From Amylostereum areolatum (taxonomy: Eukaryota; Basidiomycota; Agaricomycetes; Russulales; Stereaceae), in contig SAXG01000011.1 in the NCBI GenBank assembly GCA_012932865.1, forward strand, positions 124,001 to 188,000: 64,000 nt of DNA, in the 5' to 3' direction. This document shows positions 24,550 to 33,942 of the stretch, in pieces (position 1 is the stretch's first letter; every line of letters begins with the position of its first letter). A program made the position numbers and the translations under genes. Under the pieces are notes generated by a model, which ran no database searches, was not told the DNA's origin, and saw only the letters and a list, made by a program, of their open reading frames with translations.

Positions 24550-25599
24550 TATGGGGAATAGTTGACTTCGCGCGTTCTCGGTGGGAGCTGGGGGACGATT
24601 GAGGGCTGGTTGGGTGGATTGGCCCTGTTCGATGTTACGAAGGAAATGAATTAGCACATGCTTACACAATGCATTGGTCCTTTGCGACCTGATTATTGAA
24701 TGAGCATAGTCTCGGCTCCAGACGTTTTCCCACTCGAACCGGCGCGCAAGGACTCGGTTAGGGAGGGAGTTGTGCAGGGGTTTTTTCAGGGGTATTGTGC
24801 GCGGTGTCATACAGTTTCTCGTCATCCCATATAACCTCCTCCTCTGTGATCATCCCCTGCACAACTCCCTCCCTCACGTCTGGGAACGAGACTAGAATGA
24901 GCATCGAGTCTACGGACTATACAACAAGGTATCCATATCCTTTAATACAAAGAGAGACGCGGTGGAGCGCTGCGTCACGTCACGACACAAACCGCGAGAC
25001 AAGTGAGCTTTCTGATTGGTTGTGGGACAACAGCCACGTCATCGTAACGCGACGCGTGACAAGTCGCGTTGACAAATGCACGTGGCTGCTTGCGTCATCC
25101 TAGGCTTGCGCGTCGGCCGGGTCGCCGCGTCGCTCTTCGTCTTGACCTCCACCACGTACTTGGCCACCGTCATACCTTCCCACTCTCTATGGCACCTCTA
25201 CGCACCGCCGTTAGCGTCAAAGTAGCCTCCATGGCACAGCCCTACTTATACCTTTTACTTTGTATATCAGAAAACAAATTCAAATCAATTTTCCTCCAAA
25301 GCAATGTTTGTGCAGCAACATGGACGTGTTTTGTCGCTTCGGTCACGATGACCGCGTCGCTCCCACCCCCCCTGATTGGATTTATTTATATATCTAGAGA
25401 TTTTTCGGGAAATTTCCTCGGTGCTCGGATGAGGCGTGGTGGTCCCGAGCTCGAGTGATGTACGACACGACCCGACCCGACACGACACAGTACAGCACAC
25501 CCTGTCATCTGCATCCAGTGCATCTCGGTGCGTTCATCTGGATCATGTGCGCATTTTCTTTCTCTCTTGCGAGACGAACTGACATGTACTATTTGTGCA
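24550..25599. other. Non-coding region with a 21-bp inverted repeat
   Basis: No gene supported. A perfect inverted repeat with 21-bp arms (24760-24780 and 24854-24874) encloses about 73 bp. Further on, 25000-25300 has several CACGT/CGCGT-rich stretches but no clear element. Confidence 0.4.
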
Positions 25600-26259
25600 G
25601 AAGAATCTATGCGAGTTGGGGGTGACATTGGCTGGCCATTGGGACGGTGCACCGAGCAGGAACGCAGGTCCACTGATTCCGTCCAAGATGCAGCCCCCAG
25701 AAACAGTGCCCATTCAACCTCCTCGCAAGCGAACGAGAACACGGCCGTCCAGGTATGACTGACCTTAACAAACTGATCAATGTCCTTGCTTACTATATTG
25801 TTGTCTACAGCTTTCCTCGGCTGACGCCATTGGCCACCGCCGGTCTTGAGTGCGAGCACAACGACATCCTCAGGATCCTGAAGGTCCGCAACAGCATTGT
25901 ATTGTGTCGTCCACGTCCGAATCAACGACAGGTGACACGATAATGCAAGAACCCAACCAACCAGCAAGCCTCGAACGGAGCTTTCATAGATGGTACGTGC
26001 ATACAGTATCAATCAATGTGATAGTAAAGGCTTTACTGATCCTTTTGTTATCCATATCACAGGTGATATGTCCTCATCGACATTGCATATTCGCAGGCCT
26101 ACTCGGCCCTCGGCGACTTGCTTCCTACGCCCCCAAGGACTCCAGCTCTGAACCCTCAAGGAACAGAACAACCCACTCTGCTATCGAAATGGCAGATTGC
26201 CAAGAGAGCCCGACACGAGCGAGAGCATTTGGGACCGTCACAAACCCCTCTACTGTAGG
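25600..26259 (+). other. Coding-like fragments, unrecognised
   Basis: Three stretches look protein-like: KNLCELGVTLAGHWDGAPSR with MQPPETVPIQPPRKRTRTRP (about 25601-25753), SSTSESTTGDTIMQEPNQPA (about 25905-25992), and DLLPTPPRTPALNPQGTEQP followed by LLSKWQIAKRARHEREH ending at a TAG near 26259. Plausible GT-AG introns separate them (gtatga... near 25755, gtacgt near 25993), but I could not join all three in one frame without a stop. It could be a small gene with an unusual exon or a decayed gene. The basic PRKRTRTRP stretch resembles a nuclear localisation signal. Confidence 0.25.
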
Positions 26260-26315
26260 CGGCTGTAGTTTGGCAACTCGCAACCGGTGTCACATGACCG
26301 TGGGAGCGGGTAGAG

Positions 26316-26370
26316 GAGGGCAACCCGGCCTCGGGGACGGGGGACATCCACTTTAGGCAACGCAACCTCT
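26316..26370 (+). repeat. Short interspersed repeat, copy A
   Basis: A block containing cctcggggacgggggaca and ttaggcaac recurs in degenerate form at 27186-27245. The two copies flank the TIR element at 26527-27030. Confidence 0.4.
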
Positions 26371-26526
26371 TGTGAGTGAGCTCTCCCAAAGGGCCAAAGC
26401 TGTCCTATGTAGCGTCGAGTGATCATCCTCACGCTTTGGCCCATTACACTGTACACGAATCTGTATATGAATACAAGGTTTTGTGCACACTGACCACCTT
26501 ATTTGTCACTGAGTGCTGATTAGCTC

Positions 26527-27030
26527 AGGACCCCTGAAATTCCCTATAAATGATTCATCTCGGACCACCGAAAATTTGGGCCTTATGGGAACCTATGTAT
26601 GGTACTCTCCACCGAAAATGGGCCCCGTAGGGCCGACATGTTGGAGCTAAGAACCACTGAAAAGGAACCCGCCCGTCCGAAGTCCCATCTTCACCACCGA
26701 AAATGGTAAGCATCTGAACACGCCGAGGATCTGTCAGTTCCAATCACAAGTATTTTGCATATTTTGCTTCCCATGGGTCTATGGAAGCAAACTAGGCATG
26801 TTATAGCAAGCTTGTGCATAAAATGAGAGTTCTGCTCTGGAAACCTCGACGCCGAAGGCGTGGGAAATTAGACTATTTTTAGATATGTATAGTCTAAGAA
26901 CCACTGAAAACGGCTGACTTGAAAAAATCTATCATGTAAATCACCGAAAATGGCCCAAATTCTGTCCCAGCGCACCACCGAAAACAGGTCACCCTGGGAT
27001 GAATGCTCTATAGGGAATTTCAGGGGTCCT
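26527..27030. mobile_element. Non-autonomous TIR element (MITE-like) with 8-bp target duplication
   Basis: The ends are perfect 22-bp inverted repeats beginning AGGACCCCTGAAATTCCC (26527-26548 and 27009-27030). They are flanked by identical 8-bp direct repeats ATTAGCTC (26519-26526 and 27031-27038), as expected for a target-site duplication. The 504-bp interior has no coding capacity. It contains seven same-strand copies of a short motif, ACCACYGAAAA or a slightly shortened form, at about 26564, 26609, 26652, 26693, 26899, 26941 and 26974. They could be transposase-binding subterminal repeats. The 8-bp duplication fits hAT, P or KDZ-type superfamilies; the terminal sequence does not point clearly to one. 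Confidence 0.85.
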
Positions 27031-27185
27031 ATTAGCTCATGAGGCTGGCAGCGCTGCGGCGGTTTGTAGAAAACAAAATACAATATGAGCGAACCTCATG
27101 TCGATTTCGTACTTGGTGCCGCTGGTGACGTATTCTTGAGGGTTTTTGACCTTTTTTTTGCGAAAATTAAGCATGGGTAAGCGGA

Positions 27186-27270
27186 AAGCAACTCAGCCTC
27201 GGGGACAGGAGACAACCCGCAAATTAGGCAACCGCAACCGACCCCCGGGGACAGGGGACGTTGCCTAACG
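27186..27270 (+). repeat. Short interspersed repeat, copy B
   Basis: Contains cctcggggacagg and attaggcaaccgcaacc, matching copy A near 26316, followed by a partly inverted repeat of the same words (ggggacaggggacgttgcctaac). It may be the remnant of an older element. Confidence 0.35.
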
Positions 27271-27492
27271 TCGGCCGCGTACAGTAGGCATCCCGGCTAC
27301 AGTTTCCCTACTATCGGACTGCGAGTTGAATCTTCTACACTTCATGCTTAGTACTTAGTTATGCTTATTTGTTGCTTATTTGAATACAATCACCACAGCC
27401 TTGCTACTTGAATGAGTGCAATGCACGGGTCTATGCTAGTATTGTTACATAGCAATGTGATACGTAACACTGGCACAAGTGTCCGTTTAATT

Positions 27493-29093
27493 CTACAGAT
27501 AAGGAGGACCCAGTGCTGTACACACAATCAGCGTCACATATGGGTATAACTCAGGCGGAAGTATGACGAACCTTTGCGGAAAATGTCAAGGGTAAACTCG
27601 ACCACGAGAAGGAGAACACCGCCACCCGGCGCGAGTCGAAGCACCTTTGGCACGAACCCCTTGTAGAGAGCTGCCAGGCCTTCTTCACGGGCCATCGTAA
27701 CCAATCTGATCGGAGATATCATTTGACCACACAAAGGAAAGATCGGGAGAAGGTGGACTTACGCGGGATATGTCCAGTTGTATTTGGGGACGACGCCAGG
27801 GACCTTGGCTACGCTTTGGATGCGAGATTTGACAACGTCAAACCTGCAAGACGGGTAAAATATGTATGATGAGTGTATGTGGGGGAATGAGAGCACAGCG
27901 GTCGTACGGAGTGTTGATAGCAGTGCCGATAAAGCCACCAATAGCACCAGAAACGAAGTTGTTAAACAGTTGTGCTTGTGGTGACTGCCCACACCCCGAG
28001 CTGCATCAGGACATGGATGTACAAGGAAAGGAAGAGAACAGACGCACCTCAGCCTTGGGCATCATAGCCCTCACCTGGAAGATCGAACCGAAGTAGCCAC
28101 CGTTCCACCAGACATGTCTGTGATACCATGGTTAGGAGGATGTGAGATAAAAACGACGAGAATAAACAAACCTCCAGAACGTCGCCTCCATGCCAGCATA
28201 GAGGCCGAGAACACCCTCGCGCTTGATGACCTGCTTCACTACATCCATAGGACCGGCGAATGTACTTGACTTGTCCTGCAACCTGTAGCCGAACGTAGTT
28301 ATGAGCTGGTGAATGTGCCGCCAAACCACACTTAGAGAGACAACGCACTTAATTTTGACCAACTCAAAAGGCACCACCACAACACTCTCCGTCGCACCGG
28401 CACTACACCCCGTAGCGATGGCGAGGTTTTGCGTCATCTGCTTCTCGCCGGTCAGAGACTTATAGGTATTACCCCAGAAGTCGTTGGCAGCGCTGCGGGG
28501 GCTGTCAAGATGGTGGAAGTATGGATACACGCGTAGAAACGCACAATTTTACGGCACGTTTGGGGGCTTCAAGGAGCAGAGGGGGGACGAGTCCTGCGCG
28601 CATACAATCAGCCAAGAGAGCGTTTATGTGTCACTGAAACACGCACCTCGGTATAAGCGACCAAAGCTAAAGAGTACACGTTGTTAAATGAGGAGACAGC
28701 GAAGGATGAAAGATCCCGCACCCCTCCTGCTTAATGATGTTTTGGAACGACCCCAAAAGCCCGTGCGAGGACTTGCCGGTCTCTAATTGCATACGAGTCT
28801 TGACCTAGACGCGTGACATCGTATCAAACAAATCAGGGTTCGCCAAAGGACGCGGGGGATTGGACGGTATACTGACAACATCTGCACGCGCCGTAAGGCC
28901 AACAAAAACGTACAGGAAGCATGTACACGCACCGAGCGGATAGAACGTCAAGATTTCAGAGATACCAGCGATAGCACCAGCCGCGAACGTCGCTGCGAAC
29001 GGCAACTCTGAAAAAAGATACAACCAGCGGACAGTCAGTCGTTCGTTTCGGAAGGAACAACCACAGGGACTCACGTTTCCTCTCAGAGGACAT
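27493..29093 (-). CDS. odc1: Mitochondrial 2-oxodicarboxylate carrier
   Basis: SLC25 mitochondrial carrier of the oxodicarboxylate (Odc1/Odc2, SLC25A21) type, exchanging 2-oxoadipate or 2-oxoglutarate across the inner membrane, which links lysine metabolism to the TCA cycle. The ATG at 29093 gives MSSERKR and an intron follows. The three-repeat carrier plan is visible: PFAATFAAGAIAGISEILTF with the first Px[DE]xx[KR] region, then SVVVVPFELVKIKLQD, then FVSGAIGGFIGTAINTPFD followed by VVKSRIQS. Other conserved pieces are EGVLGLYAGMEATFWRHVWW and LVTMAREEGLAALYKGFVPK. The last exon codes ALGPPYL after an intron (about 27516-27569) and stops at 27493. About eight short introns; no frame breaks. 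It is divergent from SRP9. Confidence 0.93.
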
Positions 29094-29722
29094 GGTGAGA
29101 TAATCCTAGAGTCAAACGAAGGGAAAGGGCGAACAAGTCCGGCGTAGGGGAATCCTCGAGCGTTTTTACGGAGTGCGGAGGGGGGGGTCCTTATAGGATC
29201 GGGTCTCGGGTCTAGCGGAAGCTCGGACCTTGCAGTGTGCTCGAACGAGTCGGGCGAAGTCGAGACTTGAAGGCCACTTGGTCCATTTTCTGGGGAAAAT
29301 CCGGTCGGGCCGGTACCGTCCAGAATAGGCCCTAAGGTTGATCGGCCGAGAGACCGAATAGCCTTGAAAAAGCGTTTGCCTGCGAAGATAGGTACTTAGT
29401 TGGCACTGGGAAGAGATCTAGTGGGCGCATGGAGGTGCAGGAGTTTGGGGTAAGTAATCGTTGTCGAAGAAGACGAGGAGAACGATGCCAAGTTCCAACG
29501 GAATGCTGAGTCTTGGCCGGGCAAGGGTTCCCGGCGGTGCGCTACCACATTTGGAACAGGTTCGCCGAAAGGAGTCGGTCACCAGAGTGACTGGGGTGAC
29601 CCATGTGATGGACCGTAACACCGTGACGGGCGAGTCGCAGAGGCAGCGTCGGCAACGACTCCTCTGCACGCCTGGCCGCCGCCAAATGCCTGCTGGTGCC
29701 CACCCACACCCTCTGCGCTGCC
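29094..29722. promoter_or_regulatory. Divergent promoter region between ODC and SRP9
   Basis: About 630 bp between two divergently transcribed housekeeping-type genes. It contains no convincing ORF or repeat, so it presumably holds both promoters. No clear TATA element was seen on either side. Confidence 0.4.
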
Positions 29723-30230
29723 ATGGTGTACATCAACTCCTGGCAACAATTTCAAGATGCCGCTGAGGCTCTCTACACCACTTCTCCAACCAAGGTACGC
29801 CTCCCGTCGATATCATTCCATGCACGCGTTCTGAAACCGGATGCCTATCTCACCAGACGCGATACTGCGTCAAATGGAAATCCTCCGAGGGAAAACTAGT
29901 TCTCAAGATCACGGATGACACGACAGTGCGTGCCGATTCCACACCCAGCTTGAACGATCAACGCTGACCATCGGTTTTGTGATTCAGTGTCTGAAGTTCA
30001 AAACGCACTCCTCGGTCTTCCTCAATCGATTCGAGATGCTCAACCGCACTCTCATGCAGAAAATGACCAATGCACGCCCACCCACTCTACCGATCCCCGC
30101 TACCGTCCCGCCGCGAACCGCGACCTCGTCCCCCGCGCCTGGCGGATCCACCCCGCGATCGTCCACGCCTCTTCCCACACCCGCGCCCGCGGGTGGCGGC
30201 GTCAAGAAAAAGAAGGGAAAGAAAAGGTAG
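29723..30230 (+). CDS. srp9: Signal recognition particle subunit SRP9
   Basis: SRP9 binds the Alu domain of SRP RNA and takes part in elongation arrest during co-translational targeting to the ER. Exon 1 is MVYINSWQQFQDAAEALYTT..., starting at ATG 29723; after an intron (about 29795-29858) comes TRYCVKWKSSEGKLVLKITD, and after a second intron (about 29925-29986) CLKFKTHSSVFLNRFEMLNR. These match the SRP9 fold: N-terminal helix, three strands (RYCVKWK, KLVLKITDD, CLKFKT) and the C-terminal helix LNRFEMLNRTLM. The tail after the helix is Pro/Thr/Ser-rich and ends in the basic run KKKKGKKR, longer than in animals. The stop is at 30230. Confidence 0.93.
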
Positions 30231-30667
30231 AAGCCAAGTGGGAGGACGCTGGTGCAAGGCTCCTTGGAATTTTCGGTCTATAACGCTGTGACCCAAACTA
30301 CAGACTCGGAGATCGTGGCTTCATCGCCCGCCACTTACCATCGTGAATACATCTTGTCCTCAACGTCTCGTCCCGGTTATCTTGGAAAAGCTGGACCATT
30401 GCCATTGCCTTGCGTTGTCGTTAAACCCGCTTCACCTCTCCACACGTAAAAACACTAATGTCACATCCATGAGTTCAACGAGTCAACGCATTTCGAATTC
30501 GTATCGTGGTACAAGCAGTTCTAAATCCCGTCCTAACGCCTGAAGGTGTCCATGAATCGTGATCTTCCTCATGCTCGTAGAACCATGAGGGCGCACCGCC
30601 GGCGACGCGCCCCTAAAGCTCTCGTAAATCGTCAAATGTTTGTCCGTTCGGTTTGCGGGTTGCCTCT
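30231..30667. other. Convergent intergenic region
   Basis: Holds the 3' ends of SRP9 and the first Kex2-repeat precursor. No gene or element was seen. Confidence 0.4.
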
Positions 30668-31574
30668 TTACTCCAGACCTTCGATCGATCGCGCGGCCAT
30701 TGCGAGTTCACTATAAACGTCGACCAGTCAGAACGATATGCGTAATTCAAGAATAAGGAAACGTACAGGTCGCGCTTGAAACTCGGTTCATCCCTGAGCG
30801 TCTGCAACAACGCATTCTGGATGTCTGGCGGGTAACGAGCTTCCGACTCCCGCTTGAAGATGTCCTCAAGCGTCTGGATAGGGTGTTCGAGGGCGTGCTG
30901 GATATCGGGAGGATACCGAGCATCCACGTCGCGCTTGAAGATATCTTCCAGGGTTTGAATCGGGTGCTCGAGCGCATTCTGAATGTCAGGTGGATAACGG
31001 GCCTCCGCGTCGCGCCCGAATATGTCGTGGAGGGTCTGGATGGGATGTTCGAGGGCATGTTGGATGTCCGGGGGATAACGAACCTCCGATTCACGTTTGA
31101 AGATGTCTTCAAGTGTCTGGATGGGGTGCTCGAGGGCGTGTTGGATGTCGGGGGGATAGCGCGCGCCAACCTCGCGTTTACCGAAGATATCCTTCAGCGT
31201 CTGGATGGGGTGCTCCAACGCGTGTTGAATGTCTGGAGGGTACCGCGCCGCGTGCTCCCGCTTGAGGCCAAAAATATCGCCTAGAGTCTGGAGGGGATGT
31301 TCGACCGCGTTTTGGATGTCCGGGGGATAACGCTCTACCACCTCACGCTTGAATCCGAGGACGTCGCCCAAGGTCTGTACGGGGTGCTCGAGGGCCTTTT
31401 GGATATCCGGGGGGTATCGCGCCTGGGAGGTGCTAAACGGTCGGTCAGCAACTTACATAGTGCGTGTGGATGAATGGAGAAAAACACATACACGGCCATA
31501 GGCGCCGCGACGGCAGAGGCAGCAAAGAACACCGCAATGGCGGTTGAAAGAATGGTGGAGGGTGCGGCAAGCAT
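30668..31574 (-). CDS. Secreted Kex2-processed tandem-repeat precursor (KEP 1)
   Basis: A 263-residue precursor in three exons (31574-31492, 31432-30767, 30710-30668); introns are 59 and 56 nt with GTATGT and GTACGT donors, and the total length is divisible by three. The N-terminus is a typical signal peptide (APSTILSTAIAVFFAASAVA). It is followed by eight tandem units of about 24-28 residues built on RYPPDIQHALEHPIQTLEDI. Most units end in Lys-Arg (IFKR, FGKR, GFKR, GLKR), the cleavage signal of Kex2 proprotease; unit 5 ends GR instead. Unit 8 is diverged (ALLQTLRDEPSFKR) and followed by a short tail, DLELAMAARSIEGLE. If the last intron is not removed, the frame runs to 30613 instead. A TATAAAA box lies at 31762-31768. 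The architecture matches fungal KEP proteins, which include pheromone, repellent and RiPP precursors. What the peptides do is unknown. Confidence 0.85.
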
Positions 31575-32743
31575 GGTCGTAAGGAGGAAGAACCAGAGGA
31601 CAGACAGAAATGAGGACGACGTGGAGGTAGACGTGAGGAGAGGAAGTGATCAAGAGTTCGGAGACGTGAAAGAAGGGAAATGCGAGGCTGCCAGCACCTG
31701 CACACACGAATGAATGGGATGAGTAGCGAAGACTGGGAGCTCGTTGGTGCCAGTCGGTCCGTTTTATAGAGTGCCGATGAGTTACATCTGCATCAGCAAT
31801 TTATGTCGGGGGATACACGATACACCGCCGGACACCTTCGGCCACCTTGTGCTGCCCAGCCACCAATTAACGCGATAGTGCACTGCCATCACTGGGATTA
31901 CTGACCGCGCTGTTCGTCGACCCGTCGACCTGTCCAGTGGACCAGAAGACTGCCAGAAGAATACGACTTGCCCGGTGTTTCGGATGATGCAAATTGGTCG
32001 ATTTGCCTAACGGGCACTGTTGTAGAACGAGTGGTTTCGGCAGCTTTCTGATACCTTTGAACAGTTGTAGACAACGCGACGGTAAGGGCTAGTACTTATA
32101 GTACTGAGCCATGTATTGATTGCGGTGCGGCACAATTCCCCACGCCGTCGACGGGCAAGAAATCGTGTGTCGACCAAGTCATTAAGGTCGAGATCCCGTT
32201 CCCAGAAAAATCAGGAGGCTAAGAATGCCATCAGCATCAGGGTGAAATGGCAGGCGGTGTCAAGGCGAGATGGATGTCGAGATGATCGACCGTGACGCAT
32301 GGGCCTGCGCTGCGGCTTTCTGGCAGTGTGGGAGAATATTACCCTACATCTGAGATGTTCATCGGCTCAAACCCACTGGCAACAAGTGACCGCAGGGCAT
32401 ACGTACTTATTGCCCGGAGGACGCTGTCTGAAATCTGCAAGGTCAAGCCATCTATTGTTCGCCTTCATGAGTGCAGCTTCAAGCTTCCACGTGCGACGAT
32501 CGCAAGTGATAGCACGCATAGCCATACGAAGGACACTTCGAAAAAAAATCACTCCTTGAACTCGGCCAATGCCCTGAGTAGCACAAGCAAGACATTCCAT
32601 TGATCTCCGTCCTCGTAAAGTCATGAACAACGCAGATACACAGAGCCTCTCATGATTTTCATAGCATCGCGTTCATCGCCCGCTTCCTCAGCAGCGCCAG
32701 TAGCACATCGTTCGACCTGTATCGAGTGATCAGAACATGCGTC
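31575..32743. other. Intergenic region with KEP 1 promoter
   Basis: Contains the TATAAAA element (31762-31768, minus-strand sense) about 190 bp upstream of the KEP 1 ATG. The rest, 31800-32740, has only spurious short frames. Confidence 0.45.
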
Positions 32744-33438
32744 TCAGAGAACGAGAAAAAGGACCAACTCGACAGGCTGAGCACCAGGTCTTGGACGTCC
32801 GTATGCCCCCGGCAGACCGTTGATCGCCCGCTTCGCTCCGAAGTAGTTGATAGTCACTTCCGGGTCATTGGGAATTATGGGGGTTTCAGGGGCGACTCCC
32901 GGCTGCCTCTTTGTGTGTGGGGTTCCGAAGTAGTTGATAGTGACATCGGGATCGCTGGAAATTATGGGAGTATCGGGTGCGACGCCAGGCTCTCTCTTGC
33001 CGGGGGTAGGGGCCAAGCCAGCAAATGTCAAGGTGTCTACGTGACTCCCACCGGATCGACGCTCGATGCTGGACGTGTCTGAGTTGAAATAGGTATCAGG
33101 GTTGAGAGGGCGGACACCGGCCAAAGGGTCGTTGATGATGGTGAGATCTTGGGGTCGGACACCGGCGAGAGGGTCGTCGATAACAGTAGAATCCTGGGTT
33201 TGGATGGCTGAGGTGAACTCGGAACGCGTCTCGACAGCAGGAGTAGCGTAGTTGATAACAATGCCCGAGTCAGAAGGAGTCAGAGGACGGATGCCAGAAA
33301 CTCTGTAAGACGACATTGTCATCAGATGCATGCAGTATATTAGCGGTAACAAAGGTGCACTTACGATGAAATCGGGGCCGCGAGAGCAGACCCCAAGATG
33401 GATGCAGTGATGAGGATGTTGGAGAAGGTGGTACGCAT
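32744..33438 (-). CDS. Secreted Kex2-processed repeat precursor (KEP 2)
   Basis: A 210-residue precursor in two exons (33438-33365 and 33302-32744), joined in phase through a GTAAGT...CAG intron. Signal peptide: FSNILITASILGSALAAP. Two kinds of repeat follow: an N-terminal pair around DPLAGVRP (TVIDDPLAGVRP, TIINDPLAGVRP), then two longer units bounded by Lys-Arg, EPGVAPDTPIISSDPDVTIN then YFGTPHTKR, and QPGVAPETPIIPNDPEVTIN then YFGAKR. The released peptides would carry a shared TINYFG motif; the second unit begins with Gln and could form pyroglutamate. A third KR-bounded tail starts AINGLPGAYG. A TATAAAA box lies at 33588-33594. It is in tandem with KEP 1 on the same strand but has an unrelated repeat sequence. 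The Tyr-containing core flanked by Kex2 sites recalls ascomycete dikaritin (ustiloxin-type) precursors, although no UstY-type enzyme was seen nearby. Confidence 0.75.
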
Positions 33439-33840
33439 CGTGAACGAGATATTTCAGTGGGATGTGCGAGTATGCTTGAGCGTGGGCGTGACAAAAAGCG
33501 ACGAGGGTGACCAGCACCGTCGAATGAAACAGAGAAGAAGAAATGGGAGAGCGCTGCTGAAGAGAAAGACGGCATGAATGTGGGTCCTTTTATACAGCTT
33601 TGGGGAGGACATGGCCATGCGATCACGATGCACTGCCGACCACTCGTCGACAACACGACATAAGGAGACGGAGAGCCAAGACCTCAGTTTGGAGCTTGCC
33701 AAGTGGAATGCTTGTTAGTTGTTACGAGTCCGACCTGCGCGCAATGCGGATGATGGTTGCGGATCTGTCGTCGTTGAGCGCAAGCTGCAGGAAAGGGGTG
33801 GGCAGACCTACATAACTCCGTGGTGGGTACTCATAATAAC
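33439..33840. promoter_or_regulatory. KEP 2 promoter and upstream region
   Basis: Includes the TATAAAA box (33588-33594, minus-strand sense) about 150 bp upstream of the KEP 2 ATG. No gene was seen in the rest. Confidence 0.4.
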
Positions 33841-33940
33841 TCCCTCTTAGCTCAGTTGGTAGAGCGCGTCACTAGTACATCACGTGTCTCGTCACGTCGT
33901 CACAATGACGAGGTCAGTTGTTCAAATCAGCTAGCGGGAA
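33841..33940 (+). tRNA. tRNA-Thr (AGU)-like gene with 27-nt intron
   Basis: A cloverleaf can be drawn: acceptor TCCCTCT/AGCGGGA with one T-C mismatch, D stem GCTC/GAGC, anticodon stem CGTCA/TGACG, variable loop AGGTC, T stem AGTTG/CAGCT with loop TTCAAAT. The anticodon AGT is at 33874-33876, followed after position 37 by an intron (33878-33904). A box (TAGCTCAGTTGG) and B-box-like sequence are present, and a TTTTT terminator follows at 33943-33947. The acceptor mismatch and the 5' T are atypical, so it may be a pseudo-tRNA or the head of a SINE; degenerate copies of its 3' end follow. Confidence 0.6.
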
Positions 33941-33942
33941 GC

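Noticed and set aside
25386..26012. 208-codon open frame on the minus strand
   Set aside because: Antisense to the coding-like fragments at 25.6-26.0 kb and without recognisable features.
30880..31430. Regular direct repeats considered as a possible CRISPR-like array or satellite
   Set aside because: The repeats are codon-phased and encode the KEP 1 peptide units; there are no unique spacers.
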